DNA from: Streptomyces exfoliatus | Lineage (GTDB): Bacteria; Actinomycetota; Actinomycetes; Streptomycetales; Streptomycetaceae | NCBI RefSeq assembly: GCF_000725545.1 | Contig: NZ_JNZP01000017.1 | Coordinates: forward strand, 62,001 to 126,000 | Reading direction: 5' to 3' | DNA length: 64,000 nt | Shown here: positions 1 to 8,556 of the stretch, piece by piece | How the letters are laid out: each line of letters starts with the position of its first letter | How positions within the stretch are numbered: position 1 is the stretch's first letter | Notes under the pieces: generated by a model | Database searches by the model: none | Told to the model about the DNA's origin: nothing | Seen by the model: the letters and a program-made list of their open reading frames with translations, nothing else | Position numbers and translations under genes: made by a program

Positions 1-277
1 TGCCCTCCTCGCGGTAATGGCCGAGGGCCCTCAGCTCGTGTCCCGGCAGCAGCGTGCCGTCCGCGCGGACCACCCGCCACCAGGGCGCCGTCCCGCCGTA
101 CAGGGCCATCACGCGGCCGACCTGACGCGGCCCGCCCTCGCCCAGCCACTCGGCGACGTCGCCGTAGGTCATCACCCGGCCGGGCGGGATCCCGTCGGCG
201 ACGTCGAGCACCCGCTCCGCGTACTCGGGCAGTTCTCCGGTCTCCCCCACAGGCTCCTCCATGCTCATCCGCCCCAT
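1..277 (-). CDS. MGMT-family alkyltransferase-like (ATL) protein, partial
   Basis: The 3' end of this gene lies off the left edge; about 92 N-terminal residues are visible. They hold the DNA-binding fold of O6-alkylguanine alkyltransferases (IPPGRVMTYGDVAEWLG, then GPRQVGRVMA). Where true alkyltransferases have the PCHR active-site cysteine, this protein reads PWWRVV. That is the hallmark of alkyltransferase-like proteins, which bind alkylated guanine and hand it to nucleotide excision repair without removing it themselves. The start at 277 has a GGTGAGG-like ribosome site just upstream; ATG codons at 268 and 262 are in-frame alternatives. In actinomycetes this gene usually sits beside UvrD-type helicases, which would lie outside the window. 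Confidence 0.85.
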   Translation of the reverse strand, partial: MGRMSMEEPVGETGELPEYAERVLDVADGIPPGRVMTYGDVAEWLGEGGPRQVGRVMALYGGTAPWWRVVRADGTLLPGHELRALGHYREEG

Positions 278-360
278 CGTGCCTCACCCCACCGACATGG
301 CCCTGATGCCTCCGCGCGGCGGCTCTTCATGCCACCATCGTGCGGGCGGTGACTGGTGAT

Positions 361-449
361 ACGAGATCAAGAGCGACAAGTACAAGAACAAACGCACAGA
401 CAAGAACAAACAGACGAACAAGAACGAGAACGAGAACGACGCGGCGCGC
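361..449 (+). promoter_or_regulatory. Nearly T-free A/C/G leader upstream of the membrane-kinase-flippase gene
   Basis: The RNA-like strand here is made of AAC, GAAC and CAAG repeats with almost no T, very unlike the GC-rich background. It runs into the start of the next gene (ATG at 464) and stays open in that reading frame, so it could encode extra N-terminal residues rich in Arg, Gln and Glu. I read it as an unstructured 5' leader, since such composition resists base pairing. A longer protein starting at 356 cannot be excluded. Confidence 0.4.
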
Positions 450-463
450 ATGCAGAGACGGAC

Positions 464-3115
464 ATGGTGATGGGGCAGGAGACGCAGCCTCCCGAGGAGG
501 GCAAGGCCGACGTGCCCGAGCGCGTCTCCGGTGACGAACCACTGCTCGCCGCCCGCGTGCACCGGCCCTCCGACCTCATGCGGCTGCTCGCCGGTATCCT
601 CGCCATCGCCCTGGTCATCGCCGTCGCCGCGTTCGCCCACGCGACGACCTCGGGCCTCGAGGAGGACATCAACAAGGGCGCCGTCGGCGCACCCGATGTC
701 TTCGTCAAGATCGCCGGACTCGTCTCCTCCATCGCCGTCCTGCTCGTCCCCGTGGCCTTCGCCATCGAGCGCCTGATCAAACGGGACGGCCTGCGCATCG
801 CCGACGGCGTCCTCGCCGCCGTCCTCGCGCACGGCGTCACCCTCGCCACCGACCTCTGGGTCGCCCAGGCCGCGCCCGGCACGATCCAGGACGCGCTGAC
901 CCAGGCGCAGTCCGGCGGCGGGCTCACCGACCCGGTGCACAACTACCTGGCCCCGGTGATCGCGTACATGACCGCCGTCGGCATGGCCCGCAGGCCGCGC
1001 TGGCGGGTCTCGCTCTGGGCGGTGCTGCTGCTCGACGCCTTCACGATGCTGGTGGCCGGCTACACCACCGCGCTCTCGATCATCCTGACCGTCCTGATCG
1101 GCTGGACGGTGGCGTACGGCACGCTGTACGCGGTCGGCTCCCCCAACGTCCGGCCCACCGGGCAGACCCTCCTCGCCGGCCTGCGCCGGGTCGGCTTCCG
1201 GCCGGTGACGGCGCTGCGCGCCGAGGGCGTGCCCGACGCGGCGGACAGCGGCGACCGGGGCCGCCGCTACATCGTGACCCTGGAGGAGGGACCGCCGCTC
1301 GACGTCACCGTCGTCGACCGGGAACAGCAGGCGCACGGCTTCTTCTACCGCGCGTGGCGCAGGCTCACCCTGCGGACGATCACCACCCGCCGTTCGATCG
1401 TCTCGCTGCGCCAGGCCCTGGAACAGGAGGCGCTCCTCGCGTACGCGGCGATCGCCGCCGGGGCGAACGCGCCGAAGCTGATCGCCACCTCGGAGCTCGG
1501 CCCGGACGCCGTGATGCTGGTGTACGAGCACATCGGCGGCCGGAGCCTGGACTCGCTGGACGACCACGAGATCACCGACGAGCTGGTCCGCAGCGCCTTC
1601 CGGCAGATGCGGGCGCTCCAGTCGCGCCGGATCGCGCACCGCAGGCTCACCGGCGACGCGATTCTGGTGGATCGTTCCGGCAGGGTGATCCTCACCGACC
1701 TGCGGGGCGGCGAGATCGCCGCGGGCGATCTGATCCTGCGGATGGACATCGCCCAGCTGCTCACCACCCTGGGCCTGCGGGTCGGGGCCGAGCGGGCGGT
1801 CGCCGCGGCCGTCGACGTGCTCGGCCCGGACACCGTCGCCGACTGTCTGCCGCTGCTCCAGCCCATCGCGCTGAGCCGCTCCACGCGCGCGACGCTGCGG
1901 AAACGGGCTCGGGAGCGGTCGGCCCGCGAGCGGGAGGCCGTGCTCGCCGCGTCGGAGGCGGCCAAGCACGAACGGGAGCTGGCCAAGGGCCACGGGGCGG
2001 AGATCGCCGCGGACCCGACGCTCGTACGCGCCGAGACCAAGGCCGAGAAGAAGGCGGACAAGAAGGCCGAGAAGCGAGCCCTGGACACCGCCCTCGACGA
2101 GGCCCGCGAGGAGGACCTGCTCGCCCAGATCCGGCAGCAGGTCCTGCTCATCCGCCCGCAGGCCCCGGTGGAGCCCGTCCGGCTCGAACGGATCAAGCCG
2201 AGGACCCTGGTCAGCCTGATCGCCGGCGCGGTCGCCGCGTACTTCCTGCTCTCGCAGATCGCCCGCACCCCGCTGTCGACGATCAGTCAGGCGGACTGGC
2301 GGTGGGTGGCGGCGGCGGTGCTGTTCTCGGCCATCAGCTATGTGGCGGCGGCGATGAGCCTGCTCGGCTTCGTGCCGGAGCGGGTCGGGTTCTGGCGGAC
2401 GGTGGTGGCGCAGGTCGCCGGCTCGTTCGTGAAGATCGTGGCCCCCGCGGCGGTCGGCGGTGTCGCCCTGAACACCCGCTTCCTCCAGCGCGCGGGCGTG
2501 CGGCCGGGGCTCGCCGTGGCGAGCGTCGGCGCCTCGCAGCTCTTCGGTCTCGGGGCGCACATCCTGCTCCTGCTCTCCTTCGGCTATCTGACGGGGACGG
2601 AGAAGTCGCAGTCCTTCACCCCGTCGAGGACGGTCATCGCCGGTCTCCTGACGGTCGCGGTGCTCGTCCTGGTGGTCACGGCGATCCCGTTCATGCGCAA
2701 GTTCGTGTCGACCCGGCTGCGGTCGCTGTTCGCCGGTGTGGTGCCGCGCATGCTGGACGTGCTCCAGCGGCCGATGAAGCTGCTCACCGGCATCGGCGGG
2801 ATGCTGCTCCTCACCGGTGTGTTCGTCCTCTGTCTGGACGCCTCGATCCGGGCCTTCAGCAACGGCAACCAGACGATCAGCTACGCGAGCGTCGCGGTCG
2901 TCTTCCTCGCGGGCAACGCGCTCGGCTCGGCGGCGCCGACGCCGGGCGGTGTCGGCGCGGTCGAGGGCGCGCTGACATTCGGTCTGGTCGCGGTGGGCCT
3001 GCCGCTGGAGGTCGCCACACCGGCCGTCCTGCTGTACCGCCTGCTCACCCTGTGGATCCCGGTGCTGCCGGGCTGGCTCTGCTTCAACTGGCTGACGAAG
3101 CGCGAGGCACTGTGA
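464..3115 (+). CDS. Membrane protein fusing N-terminal TM region, pseudokinase-like domain and LPG-synthase/flippase TM domain
   Basis: This 883-residue protein has three parts. Residues ~30-240 hold several membrane helices. Residues ~270-500 resemble an aminoglycoside-phosphotransferase/ABC1-type kinase fold, including MLVYEHIGGRSLDSL and AHRRLTGDAILVD. A charged Glu/Lys/Arg coiled segment (~510-590) follows. The C-terminal ~290 residues form a polytopic domain like the lysylphosphatidylglycerol synthase TM/UPF0104 family, with the typical GSAAPTPGGVGAVEGAL motif. The kinase-like part seems to lack catalytic residues: the expected H-x-D reads HRR and the DFG position reads DLR. Related proteins are annotated as flippase-like. 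The substrate is unknown; a role in lipid or cell-envelope transfer is inferred. ATG 464 is followed by ATG 470; an in-frame start at 356 is possible. Confidence 0.82.
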   Translation: MVMGQETQPPEEGKADVPERVSGDEPLLAARVHRPSDLMRLLAGILAIALVIAVAAFAHATTSGLEEDINKGAVGAPDVFVKIAGLVSSIAVLLVPVAFAIERLIKRDGLRIADGVLAAVLAHGVTLATDLWVAQAAPGTIQDALTQAQSGGGLTDPVHNYLAPVIAYMTAVGMARRPRWRVSLWAVLLLDAFTMLVAGYTTALSIILTVLIGWTVAYGTLYAVGSPNVRPTGQTLLAGLRRVGFRPVTALRAEGVPDAADSGDRGRRYIVTLEEGPPLDVTVVDREQQAHGFFYRAWRRLTLRTITTRRSIVSLRQALEQEALLAYAAIAAGANAPKLIATSELGPDAVMLVYEHIGGRSLDSLDDHEITDELVRSAFRQMRALQSRRIAHRRLTGDAILVDRSGRVILTDLRGGEIAAGDLILRMDIAQLLTTLGLRVGAERAVAAAVDVLGPDTVADCLPLLQPIALSRSTRATLRKRARERSAREREAVLAASEAAKHERELAKGHGAEIAADPTLVRAETKAEKKADKKAEKRALDTALDEAREEDLLAQIRQQVLLIRPQAPVEPVRLERIKPRTLVSLIAGAVAAYFLLSQIARTPLSTISQADWRWVAAAVLFSAISYVAAAMSLLGFVPERVGFWRTVVAQVAGSFVKIVAPAAVGGVALNTRFLQRAGVRPGLAVASVGASQLFGLGAHILLLLSFGYLTGTEKSQSFTPSRTVIAGLLTVAVLVLVVTAIPFMRKFVSTRLRSLFAGVVPRMLDVLQRPMKLLTGIGGMLLLTGVFVLCLDASIRAFSNGNQTISYASVAVVFLAGNALGSAAPTPGGVGAVEGALTFGLVAVGLPLEVATPAVLLYRLLTLWIPVLPGWLCFNWLTKREAL

Positions 3116-3120
3116 CCGGC

Positions 3121-3240
3121 CGAGCCCGGTAGTCCGGCTCCGGGCCACCCCCGAGCCCGGCAGTCCGGCTCCGGGCCACCCCCCGAGCCCGGTAGTCCGG
3201 CTCCGGGCCACCCGCCGAGCCCGGTAGTCCGGCTCCGGGG
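3121..3240. repeat. Four tandem 31-32 bp GC-rich palindromic repeats
   Basis: Four near-identical units start at 3121, 3152, 3184 and 3216. Each reads CGAGCCCGGTAGTCCGGCTC followed by CGGGCCACC; unit 2 has one A/T-to-C change and unit 4 diverges at its end. Each unit can fold on itself because GAGCCCGG and CCGGCTC are near-complementary. The array lies directly after the stop codon at 3115 and before the next gene, so it may act as a terminator or RNA-stability element. Confidence 0.85.
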
Positions 3241-3314
3241 CTCCACCGGTGCCCGGCCACCCGCATGGACCTCCGTCCCGCGCGGCCGCGGGGGCGGCGG
3301 CCCACGATGGGTTC

Positions 3315-4889
3315 ATGCCGATCTCCGCCGCCCAGCGCGCCGCTCTGCTGACCGCCACCACCGTGCTGCTCGCCGCCGGGTGCTCGGGCGGGGGCGACGA
3401 CGCGGCGGATCCGACGAAGCCGAGCGGCTCGGCCGGACTCCCGGCGCTCGCGGCGCAGAAACTCGCCTGGGCCCCGTGCCCGGCGCCGTCCGCCGCCGAG
3501 GGCGGCGGCGAGCCGCCCTCGCCGCTCCCCGGCGGCACCGCCTGGGAGTGCTCCTTCCTCCAGACGCCGCTCGACTGGGCGGTGCCGGAGGGCGAGACGA
3601 TCGAGCTGGCGCTGATCCGGGCCCGGGCCCGTGACAAGGACCGGCGGATCGGTTCGCTCGTCTTCAACTTCGGCGGGCCCGGCGGCTCCGGCGTCACCGG
3701 GCTTCCCGGCTTCGCCAAGGACTACGAGACCCTGCGCGGGCGCTACGACCTGGTCTCCTTCGACCCGCGCGGGGTCGGGCGCAGCGACCCCGTCGAGTGC
3801 GCCACCGACAAGGAGCTCGACGCGTACTACGCCCTGGACTTCACGCCCGACGACGAGACCGAGGAACGGACGCTCTCCGAGGCGCAGAAGAAGTACGCGG
3901 CCGGCTGCGAGAAGGACGCCGGCCGGGCCCTGCCGCACGTCGGCACCGAGAACGCCGCCCGGGACATGGACCTGATGCGCCAGGTCCTCGGGGACACGAA
4001 GCTCCACTACTTCGGCATCTCGTACGGCACCGAACTCGGCGGGGTCTACGCCCATCTCTTCCCGAAGAACGTCGGCAGGGCCGTCTTCGACGCCGTCGTC
4101 GACCCGGACGCGGGAGTCGAGGAGGGCGCGCTCGGTCAGGCGAAGGGCTTCCAGCTCGCCCTGGACAACTTCGCCCAGGACTGTGTGGACCGGGGCGACG
4201 AGTGCACCCTGCCCGGCACGAGCGTCGCCGAGATCGAGTCCTTCGTCACGGAGCTGCTCGCCGCCCTCGACAAGGAACCGATCGCGGGCATCGGAGACCG
4301 GAAGCTGACCCAGACGCAGGCCACCAACGGCATCGCGCAGGCCCTGTACTCCAAGGAGTACTGGACCTATCTGGAGCAGGGGCTCGACGCGGCCGACGGC
4401 GGCGACGGGGCGCTGCTCCTCACCCTCTCCGACTCGATGAACGGGCGCGGCCAGAACGGCTCCTACAGCAACATCCAGGCCGCCAACGCCGCCATCAACT
4501 GCGTGGACTTCAAGGAGCGCTACACCCTCGGCCAGGCGAAGGAGCGGCTCGGCGAGTTCCGGGAGGCCTCCCCCGTCTTCGGCGACTTCATGGGCTGGGC
4601 CCTCTCCAGCTGCTCGCAGTGGCCGGTGGCGGGCACCTGGGAGCACCCGGACGTGTCCGCGCCCGGTTCCGCGCCGATCCTGGTCGTCGGAAACACCGGG
4701 GACCCGGCGACGCCGTACGAGGGCGCCCGGTCGATGGTGAAGGCGCTCGGCGAGGGCGTCGGCGTGGAGCTGACGTACGAGGGCGAGGGCCACGGCGCCT
4801 ACAACAGCGGCAGCGCATGCGTGAAGAAGGCGGTCGACGCCTACCTCCTGGACGGCAAGGTCCCGGCCTCCGGGACGGTCTGCAAGTAG
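3315..4889 (+). CDS. Secreted TAP-like alpha/beta-hydrolase lipoprotein (S33 tripeptidyl aminopeptidase family), copy 1
   Basis: The 524-residue protein begins with a lipoprotein signal peptide whose lipobox is LLAAGC, so it should be anchored outside the membrane through a lipidated Cys near residue 20. The body is an alpha/beta hydrolase of the peptidase S33 TAP-like type. FNFGGPGGSG forms the oxyanion-loop region, FGISYGTELGG carries the nucleophile Ser, NTGDPATPY the acidic residue and GEGHGAY the His. Length and order match Streptomyces mycelium-associated proteases of the SlpD/SlpE group and tripeptidyl aminopeptidases. The natural peptide substrate is not evident. The next gene is a clear paralog. 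ATG 3315 places the signal peptide correctly; an in-frame start at 3249 would spoil it. Confidence 0.9.
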   Translation: MPISAAQRAALLTATTVLLAAGCSGGGDDAADPTKPSGSAGLPALAAQKLAWAPCPAPSAAEGGGEPPSPLPGGTAWECSFLQTPLDWAVPEGETIELALIRARARDKDRRIGSLVFNFGGPGGSGVTGLPGFAKDYETLRGRYDLVSFDPRGVGRSDPVECATDKELDAYYALDFTPDDETEERTLSEAQKKYAAGCEKDAGRALPHVGTENAARDMDLMRQVLGDTKLHYFGISYGTELGGVYAHLFPKNVGRAVFDAVVDPDAGVEEGALGQAKGFQLALDNFAQDCVDRGDECTLPGTSVAEIESFVTELLAALDKEPIAGIGDRKLTQTQATNGIAQALYSKEYWTYLEQGLDAADGGDGALLLTLSDSMNGRGQNGSYSNIQAANAAINCVDFKERYTLGQAKERLGEFREASPVFGDFMGWALSSCSQWPVAGTWEHPDVSAPGSAPILVVGNTGDPATPYEGARSMVKALGEGVGVELTYEGEGHGAYNSGSACVKKAVDAYLLDGKVPASGTVCK

Positions 4890-4940
4890 TCCGCCCGCCC
4901 CGCCTAGGATGGCCGCCTTGCCGGGATCCAGGGGGAACGC

Positions 4941-6500
4941 ATGTCCATACGTGTACGCATGACGGTGCTGGCCGTGACCGGGGTCCTGGTCTCGGGCTGT
5001 ACGAGCACGGACGGCGGCACCGGCGCCACGTCGGCCCCGCCGACCGGCGACGCCAAGCCGTCGGCCACCGACACCGCCACCGGCACCGCGCCCGCCGCCC
5101 CCGCGCTCCCCGGCGCCCTCACCGGCCAGCGCCCCGACTGGAAGACCTGCGAGGCCCCGGAGGGCGGCGAGGCGCCGGGTGCGAAGTGGCGGTGCGCCAC
5201 GGTGACCGTCCCGGTGGACTACGCGAAGCCCGAGGGCGCCACGCTGCCGGTCGCACTGATCCGCAAGCAGGCCACCGACGAGCGTGGCCGCGTCGGCTCG
5301 CTCCTCTTCAACTTCGGCGGCCCCGGCGCCTCGGGCGTGGCGATGCTGCCGCAGCTGGAGGACGAGTACCGGAAGCCGGGCGAGCGCTACGACCTGGTCG
5401 GCTTCGACCCGCGGGGAGTGGGCCGCAGCGCGGGCGTCGTCTGCCGGAGCGACGCCGAGCAGGCCGCCGCCGAGACCACCGTCGACCTCACCCCCGACTC
5501 GGCCGCCGAGGAGGCCGCGTACCTCAAGGACGGCGCCGCCTTCGGGGCCGGCTGCGCCCGCCGCTCCGGCCCGCTCCTCCCCCACACCACGACCACGGCC
5601 ACCGCCAGGGACCTGGACCTGATCCGGCAGGTCCTCGGGGACGAGAAGCTGAACTACTTCGGCATCTCGTACGGGACACAGCTCGGCGGCACGTACGCCC
5701 ACCTGTTCCCGTCGAGCGTGGGCCGGCTCGTCCTCGACGCGGTCGTCGACCCGACCGCCGACTCCGTCGGGCACGCCCGCCACCAGACGATCGGCTTCCA
5801 GCGGGCCCTGGACAACTACCTGAAGAGCACCGGCCAGGACCCGAAGGCGGGCAACGAGCGGATCACCCGCCTGCTGACGAAGCTGGACCGGGAGCCGCTG
5901 GCCGTCGGCGAACGGCGGCTCACCGAGGGCCTGGCGCTCACGGGGATAGCGGTCACGCTGTACGGCCAGGCCAACTGGCCCCTCCTGACGGAGGCGCTGG
6001 AGGAGGCGGAGCGCGGTAGCGGGGACGCCCTGCTCGAACTCGCCGACTACTACAACGACCGCGACGCGAACGGCCACTACTCGACCCAGTCGCACTCCCA
6101 GCGGGCCATCTCCTGTGCCGACTCCAACGCCCGGCCGACCGCCGCCCAGGCGAAGGCGCTCGTGCCCGAGTTCCGCGCGCTCTCCCCCGTGTTCGGCGCG
6201 TTCCTCGCCTGGGACACGGCGGGCTGGTGCTGGGACTGGCCGGTGAAGGGCGAGCGGGCCACCCCGGAGGCGAGCGCCCCCGGCGCGGCCCCGATCCTGG
6301 TCGTGGGCACCACGGGCGACCCGGCCACCCCGTACGAGGGCGCGGTGAAGATGGCGAAGGAGCTCGGGGACGGCGTCGGCGTCCTCGTCACCAACAAGGG
6401 CGAGGGCCACGGTGCCTACGGCACCTCGAAGTGCGTGACGCGGACGGTCGACGCGTACCTCCTGGACGGGAAGGTCCCCGCGTACGGCACGACCTGCTGA
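4941..6500 (+). CDS. Secreted TAP-like alpha/beta-hydrolase lipoprotein, copy 2
   Basis: This 519-residue paralog of the preceding gene has the same layout: lipobox VSGC, a Thr/Ala/Pro linker, FNFGGPGASG, nucleophile motif FGISYGTQLGG, TTGDPATPY and KGEGHGAY. It is likely an extracellular lipoprotein aminopeptidase of family S33 with the C-terminal TAP-like domain. A ribosome site (AGGGGGAA) precedes ATG 4941. The 51-base gap after copy 1 suggests co-transcription or a recent tandem duplication; the two have diverged in the linker and substrate-lid regions (~residues 230-330), so they may differ in specificity. Confidence 0.9.
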   Translation: MSIRVRMTVLAVTGVLVSGCTSTDGGTGATSAPPTGDAKPSATDTATGTAPAAPALPGALTGQRPDWKTCEAPEGGEAPGAKWRCATVTVPVDYAKPEGATLPVALIRKQATDERGRVGSLLFNFGGPGASGVAMLPQLEDEYRKPGERYDLVGFDPRGVGRSAGVVCRSDAEQAAAETTVDLTPDSAAEEAAYLKDGAAFGAGCARRSGPLLPHTTTTATARDLDLIRQVLGDEKLNYFGISYGTQLGGTYAHLFPSSVGRLVLDAVVDPTADSVGHARHQTIGFQRALDNYLKSTGQDPKAGNERITRLLTKLDREPLAVGERRLTEGLALTGIAVTLYGQANWPLLTEALEEAERGSGDALLELADYYNDRDANGHYSTQSHSQRAISCADSNARPTAAQAKALVPEFRALSPVFGAFLAWDTAGWCWDWPVKGERATPEASAPGAAPILVVGTTGDPATPYEGAVKMAKELGDGVGVLVTNKGEGHGAYGTSKCVTRTVDAYLLDGKVPAYGTTC

Positions 6501-6509
6501 GGGACACGC

Positions 6510-6548
6510 GGAAGGCCCCGGACCTCGCGAGGAGGTCCGGGGCCTTCC
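6510..6548. terminator. Bidirectional terminator hairpin
   Basis: A 16-bp perfect stem (GGAAGGCCCCGGACCT with its complement) and a short loop lie between the stop codons of two convergent genes (6500 plus strand, 6568 minus strand). It can serve both strands. Confidence 0.85.
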
Positions 6549-6567
6549 GTGTGTCGCCGTGTGTCGC

Positions 6568-7746
6568 CTAGTAGACCGGCTTCTCGGGCTCGATCTGGTG
6601 GACCCAGCCGATCACGCCGCCGCCGACGTGCACCGCGTCCGCGAAGCCCGCGGACTTGAGCACGGCGAGGACTTCCGCACTGCGGACACCCGTCTTGCAG
6701 TGCAGGACGATCCGCTTGTCCTGCGGAAGGTCCTGGAGGGCCGTGCCCATCAGGAACTCGCCCTTCGGGATCAGGCGCGCGCCGGGGATCGAGACGATCT
6801 CGTACTCGTTGACCTCGCGGACATCGATGATGTCGATGTTCTCGCCCTCGTCGATCCACTCCTTGAGCTGCTTCGGAGTGATCGTGGAGCCGAGCGCCGC
6901 CTCCTGGGCCTCCTCGGACACGACGCCGCAGAAGGCCTCGTAGTCGATGAGCTCGGTGACGGTCGGGTTGTCGCCGCAGACCGCGCAGTCGGGGTCCTTG
7001 CGGACCTTGACCTGGCGGTACTGCATCTCCAGGGCGTCGTAGATCATCAGGCGGCCGACCAGCGGGTCGCCCACGCCGGCGAGGACCTTGATGGCCTCGG
7101 TGACCTGGATGGAGCCGATGGACGCGCACAGCACGCCGAGGACGCCGCCCTCGGCGCAGGACGGGACCATGCCCGGCGGCGGCGGCTCCGGGTAGAGGCA
7201 GCGGTAGCAGGGGCCGTACTCGGACCAGAAGACCGACGCCTGGCCGTCGAAGCGGTAGATCGAGCCCCAGACGTACGGCTTGTTCAGCAGCACGCAGGCG
7301 TCGTTCACCAGGTAACGGGTGGCGAAGTTGTCCGTGCCGTCGACGATCAGGTCGTACTGACCGAAGATCTCCATCACGTTCTCGGCTTCGAGCCGCTCCT
7401 CGTGAAGGATCACGTTCACGTACGGGTTGATGCCGAGCACGCTGTCGCGCGCCGAGGCGGCCTTGGAGCGGCCGATGTCGGCCTGGCTGTGGATGATCTG
7501 GCGCTGGAGGTTCGACTCGTCGACCTCGTCGAACTCCACGATGCCGAGCGTGCCCACGCCGGCGGCGGCCAGGTACATCAGCGCCGGCGAGCCGAGGCCA
7601 CCGGCGCCGACACACAGCACCTTGGCGTTCTTCAGCCGCTTCTGCCCGTCCATCCCGACGTCCGGGATGATCAGGTGGCGGGAGTACCTGCGGACCTCGT
7701 CTACGGTGAGCTCGGCAGCCGGCTCGACCAGGGGTGGCAGCGACAC
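6568..7746 (-). CDS. moeZ: Adenylyltransferase/sulfurtransferase MoeZ
   Basis: A 392-residue fusion of a ThiF/MoeB-type adenylyltransferase and a C-terminal rhodanese domain. The nucleotide loop VGAGGLGSPAL is near residue 48 and zinc pairs CYRC (~180) and CAVC (~253) are present. The rhodanese active-site loop CKTGVRS carries the sulfur-bearing Cys near residue 350. MoeZ activates the C-terminus of ubiquitin-like sulfur carriers and thiocarboxylates them for molybdopterin, thiamine-type cofactors, cysteine via CysO, and some secondary metabolites. Length and domain order match actinobacterial MoeZ rather than the shorter E. coli MoeB. It is monocistronic, convergent with the peptidase pair. 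Cytoplasmic. Confidence 0.95.
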   Translation of the reverse strand: MSLPPLVEPAAELTVDEVRRYSRHLIIPDVGMDGQKRLKNAKVLCVGAGGLGSPALMYLAAAGVGTLGIVEFDEVDESNLQRQIIHSQADIGRSKAASARDSVLGINPYVNVILHEERLEAENVMEIFGQYDLIVDGTDNFATRYLVNDACVLLNKPYVWGSIYRFDGQASVFWSEYGPCYRCLYPEPPPPGMVPSCAEGGVLGVLCASIGSIQVTEAIKVLAGVGDPLVGRLMIYDALEMQYRQVKVRKDPDCAVCGDNPTVTELIDYEAFCGVVSEEAQEAALGSTITPKQLKEWIDEGENIDIIDVREVNEYEIVSIPGARLIPKGEFLMGTALQDLPQDKRIVLHCKTGVRSAEVLAVLKSAGFADAVHVGGGVIGWVHQIEPEKPVY

Positions 7747-7809
7747 GGGGACTCCGGTTGTCGGTATGTCAGTACGGTTGTTCTCCCCGTAACACTGCCA
7801 CGCCCCTCC

Positions 7810-8556
7810 TCATTCCGAGACACCCGGTCCGATCCGCGAGACGATTTCGTCCCAGTAGCCGGGCAGCGAGTGGAATGGCGCGCTTTGTCCCCGGCCCCCC
7901 GGGCGGTCCGTGAAGAAGATCGTCCCGGCCCCCTGCCAGCGGGCGATCCGGAGCGCTTCTTCGAGGTGGGTCCGCGGGACCCCGTGCACGAGATGGACGA
8001 ACTTCGACTCCGTGTACTCGGCCGTCCACTCCGCCACCTGCGACCAGCGGTAGTCCGCCCAGGCGCCGGAGAAGGTCACCAGCTGGTCGGCGACCTCGGC
8101 GTATCCCGGATGGGGATGGGTGCCGTGGCCGAGGACGAGGTGCGCCTCGCCGCCGAGGACCGCCTCCAGGGTCGCGGTGACCCGCCGCGTCCCGGCCAGG
8201 TCGGCCCGGTCGGCGGGGGCGCGGTCCAGGTAGTAGCCGTCCACCTTGTACCAGTCGAGGAAGCGGTGGGCCTCCGAGACCAGCTCCCCGAAGGGTCGGG
8301 AGCCGTGGGCCGCGTCCAGGTGCCCGAGGACCCGGACCCCGGCGTTACGGAGCTTCCCCGCCGCCTCCAGGCAGTGCGGGTCCGGGCGGCTGCCCGGCCC
8401 CTCGGCCACGTTGAGCACCGCCCAGTGGAGCGGGGTCCCGGGGCGGGTCAGCTCGCCCCACTCGACCGGGGCGAGCAGCGGGTGGGCGTAGCCGGGCACG
8501 CCCACCCCGAGGGCCTGGACCGCCCCGGTGGCGGTGCTCGTCGTCAGATGCGACAC
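7810..8556 (-). CDS. Spherulin-4/GH135-like protein
   Basis: A 248-residue protein matching the spherulation-specific family 4 pattern: an N-terminal VPGYAHPL strand, LHWAVLNVAEGPGS, a middle VRVLGHLDAAHGSRP, DWYKVDGYYLDRAP and a C-terminal HGVP segment. This family includes Sph3 (GH135), which cleaves galactosamine-containing exopolysaccharide in Aspergillus. Family members usually carry Asp-Glu at the end of the VDGIFFDE-like strand; here it is Asp-Arg, so catalysis is uncertain. No signal peptide is seen, so a cytoplasmic or non-classical location is possible. It overlaps the upstream epimerase gene by 13 bases and is translationally coupled to it. The substrate is inferred from neighbours. 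Confidence 0.8.
   Translation of the reverse strand: MSHLTTSTATGAVQALGVGVPGYAHPLLAPVEWGELTRPGTPLHWAVLNVAEGPGSRPDPHCLEAAGKLRNAGVRVLGHLDAAHGSRPFGELVSEAHRFLDWYKVDGYYLDRAPADRADLAGTRRVTATLEAVLGGEAHLVLGHGTHPHPGYAEVADQLVTFSGAWADYRWSQVAEWTAEYTESKFVHLVHGVPRTHLEEALRIARWQGAGTIFFTDRPGGRGQSAPFHSLPGYWDEIVSRIGPGVSE

Noticed and set aside
3121..3240. Possible CRISPR array
   Set aside because: Units are directly adjacent without variable spacers and no cas genes are near; they are simple tandem repeats.
284..3718. A very long open frame on the minus strand opposite the membrane-kinase-flippase gene
   Set aside because: High GC makes antisense frames stay open. Its translation is Arg/Gly/Asp/Glu-rich without domains, and the plus-strand gene has clear domains and codon bias.
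3084..6410. Long minus-strand frame opposite the two peptidase genes
   Set aside because: Translation is low-complexity and shadows two well-supported lipoproteins; no ribosome site or family motif.
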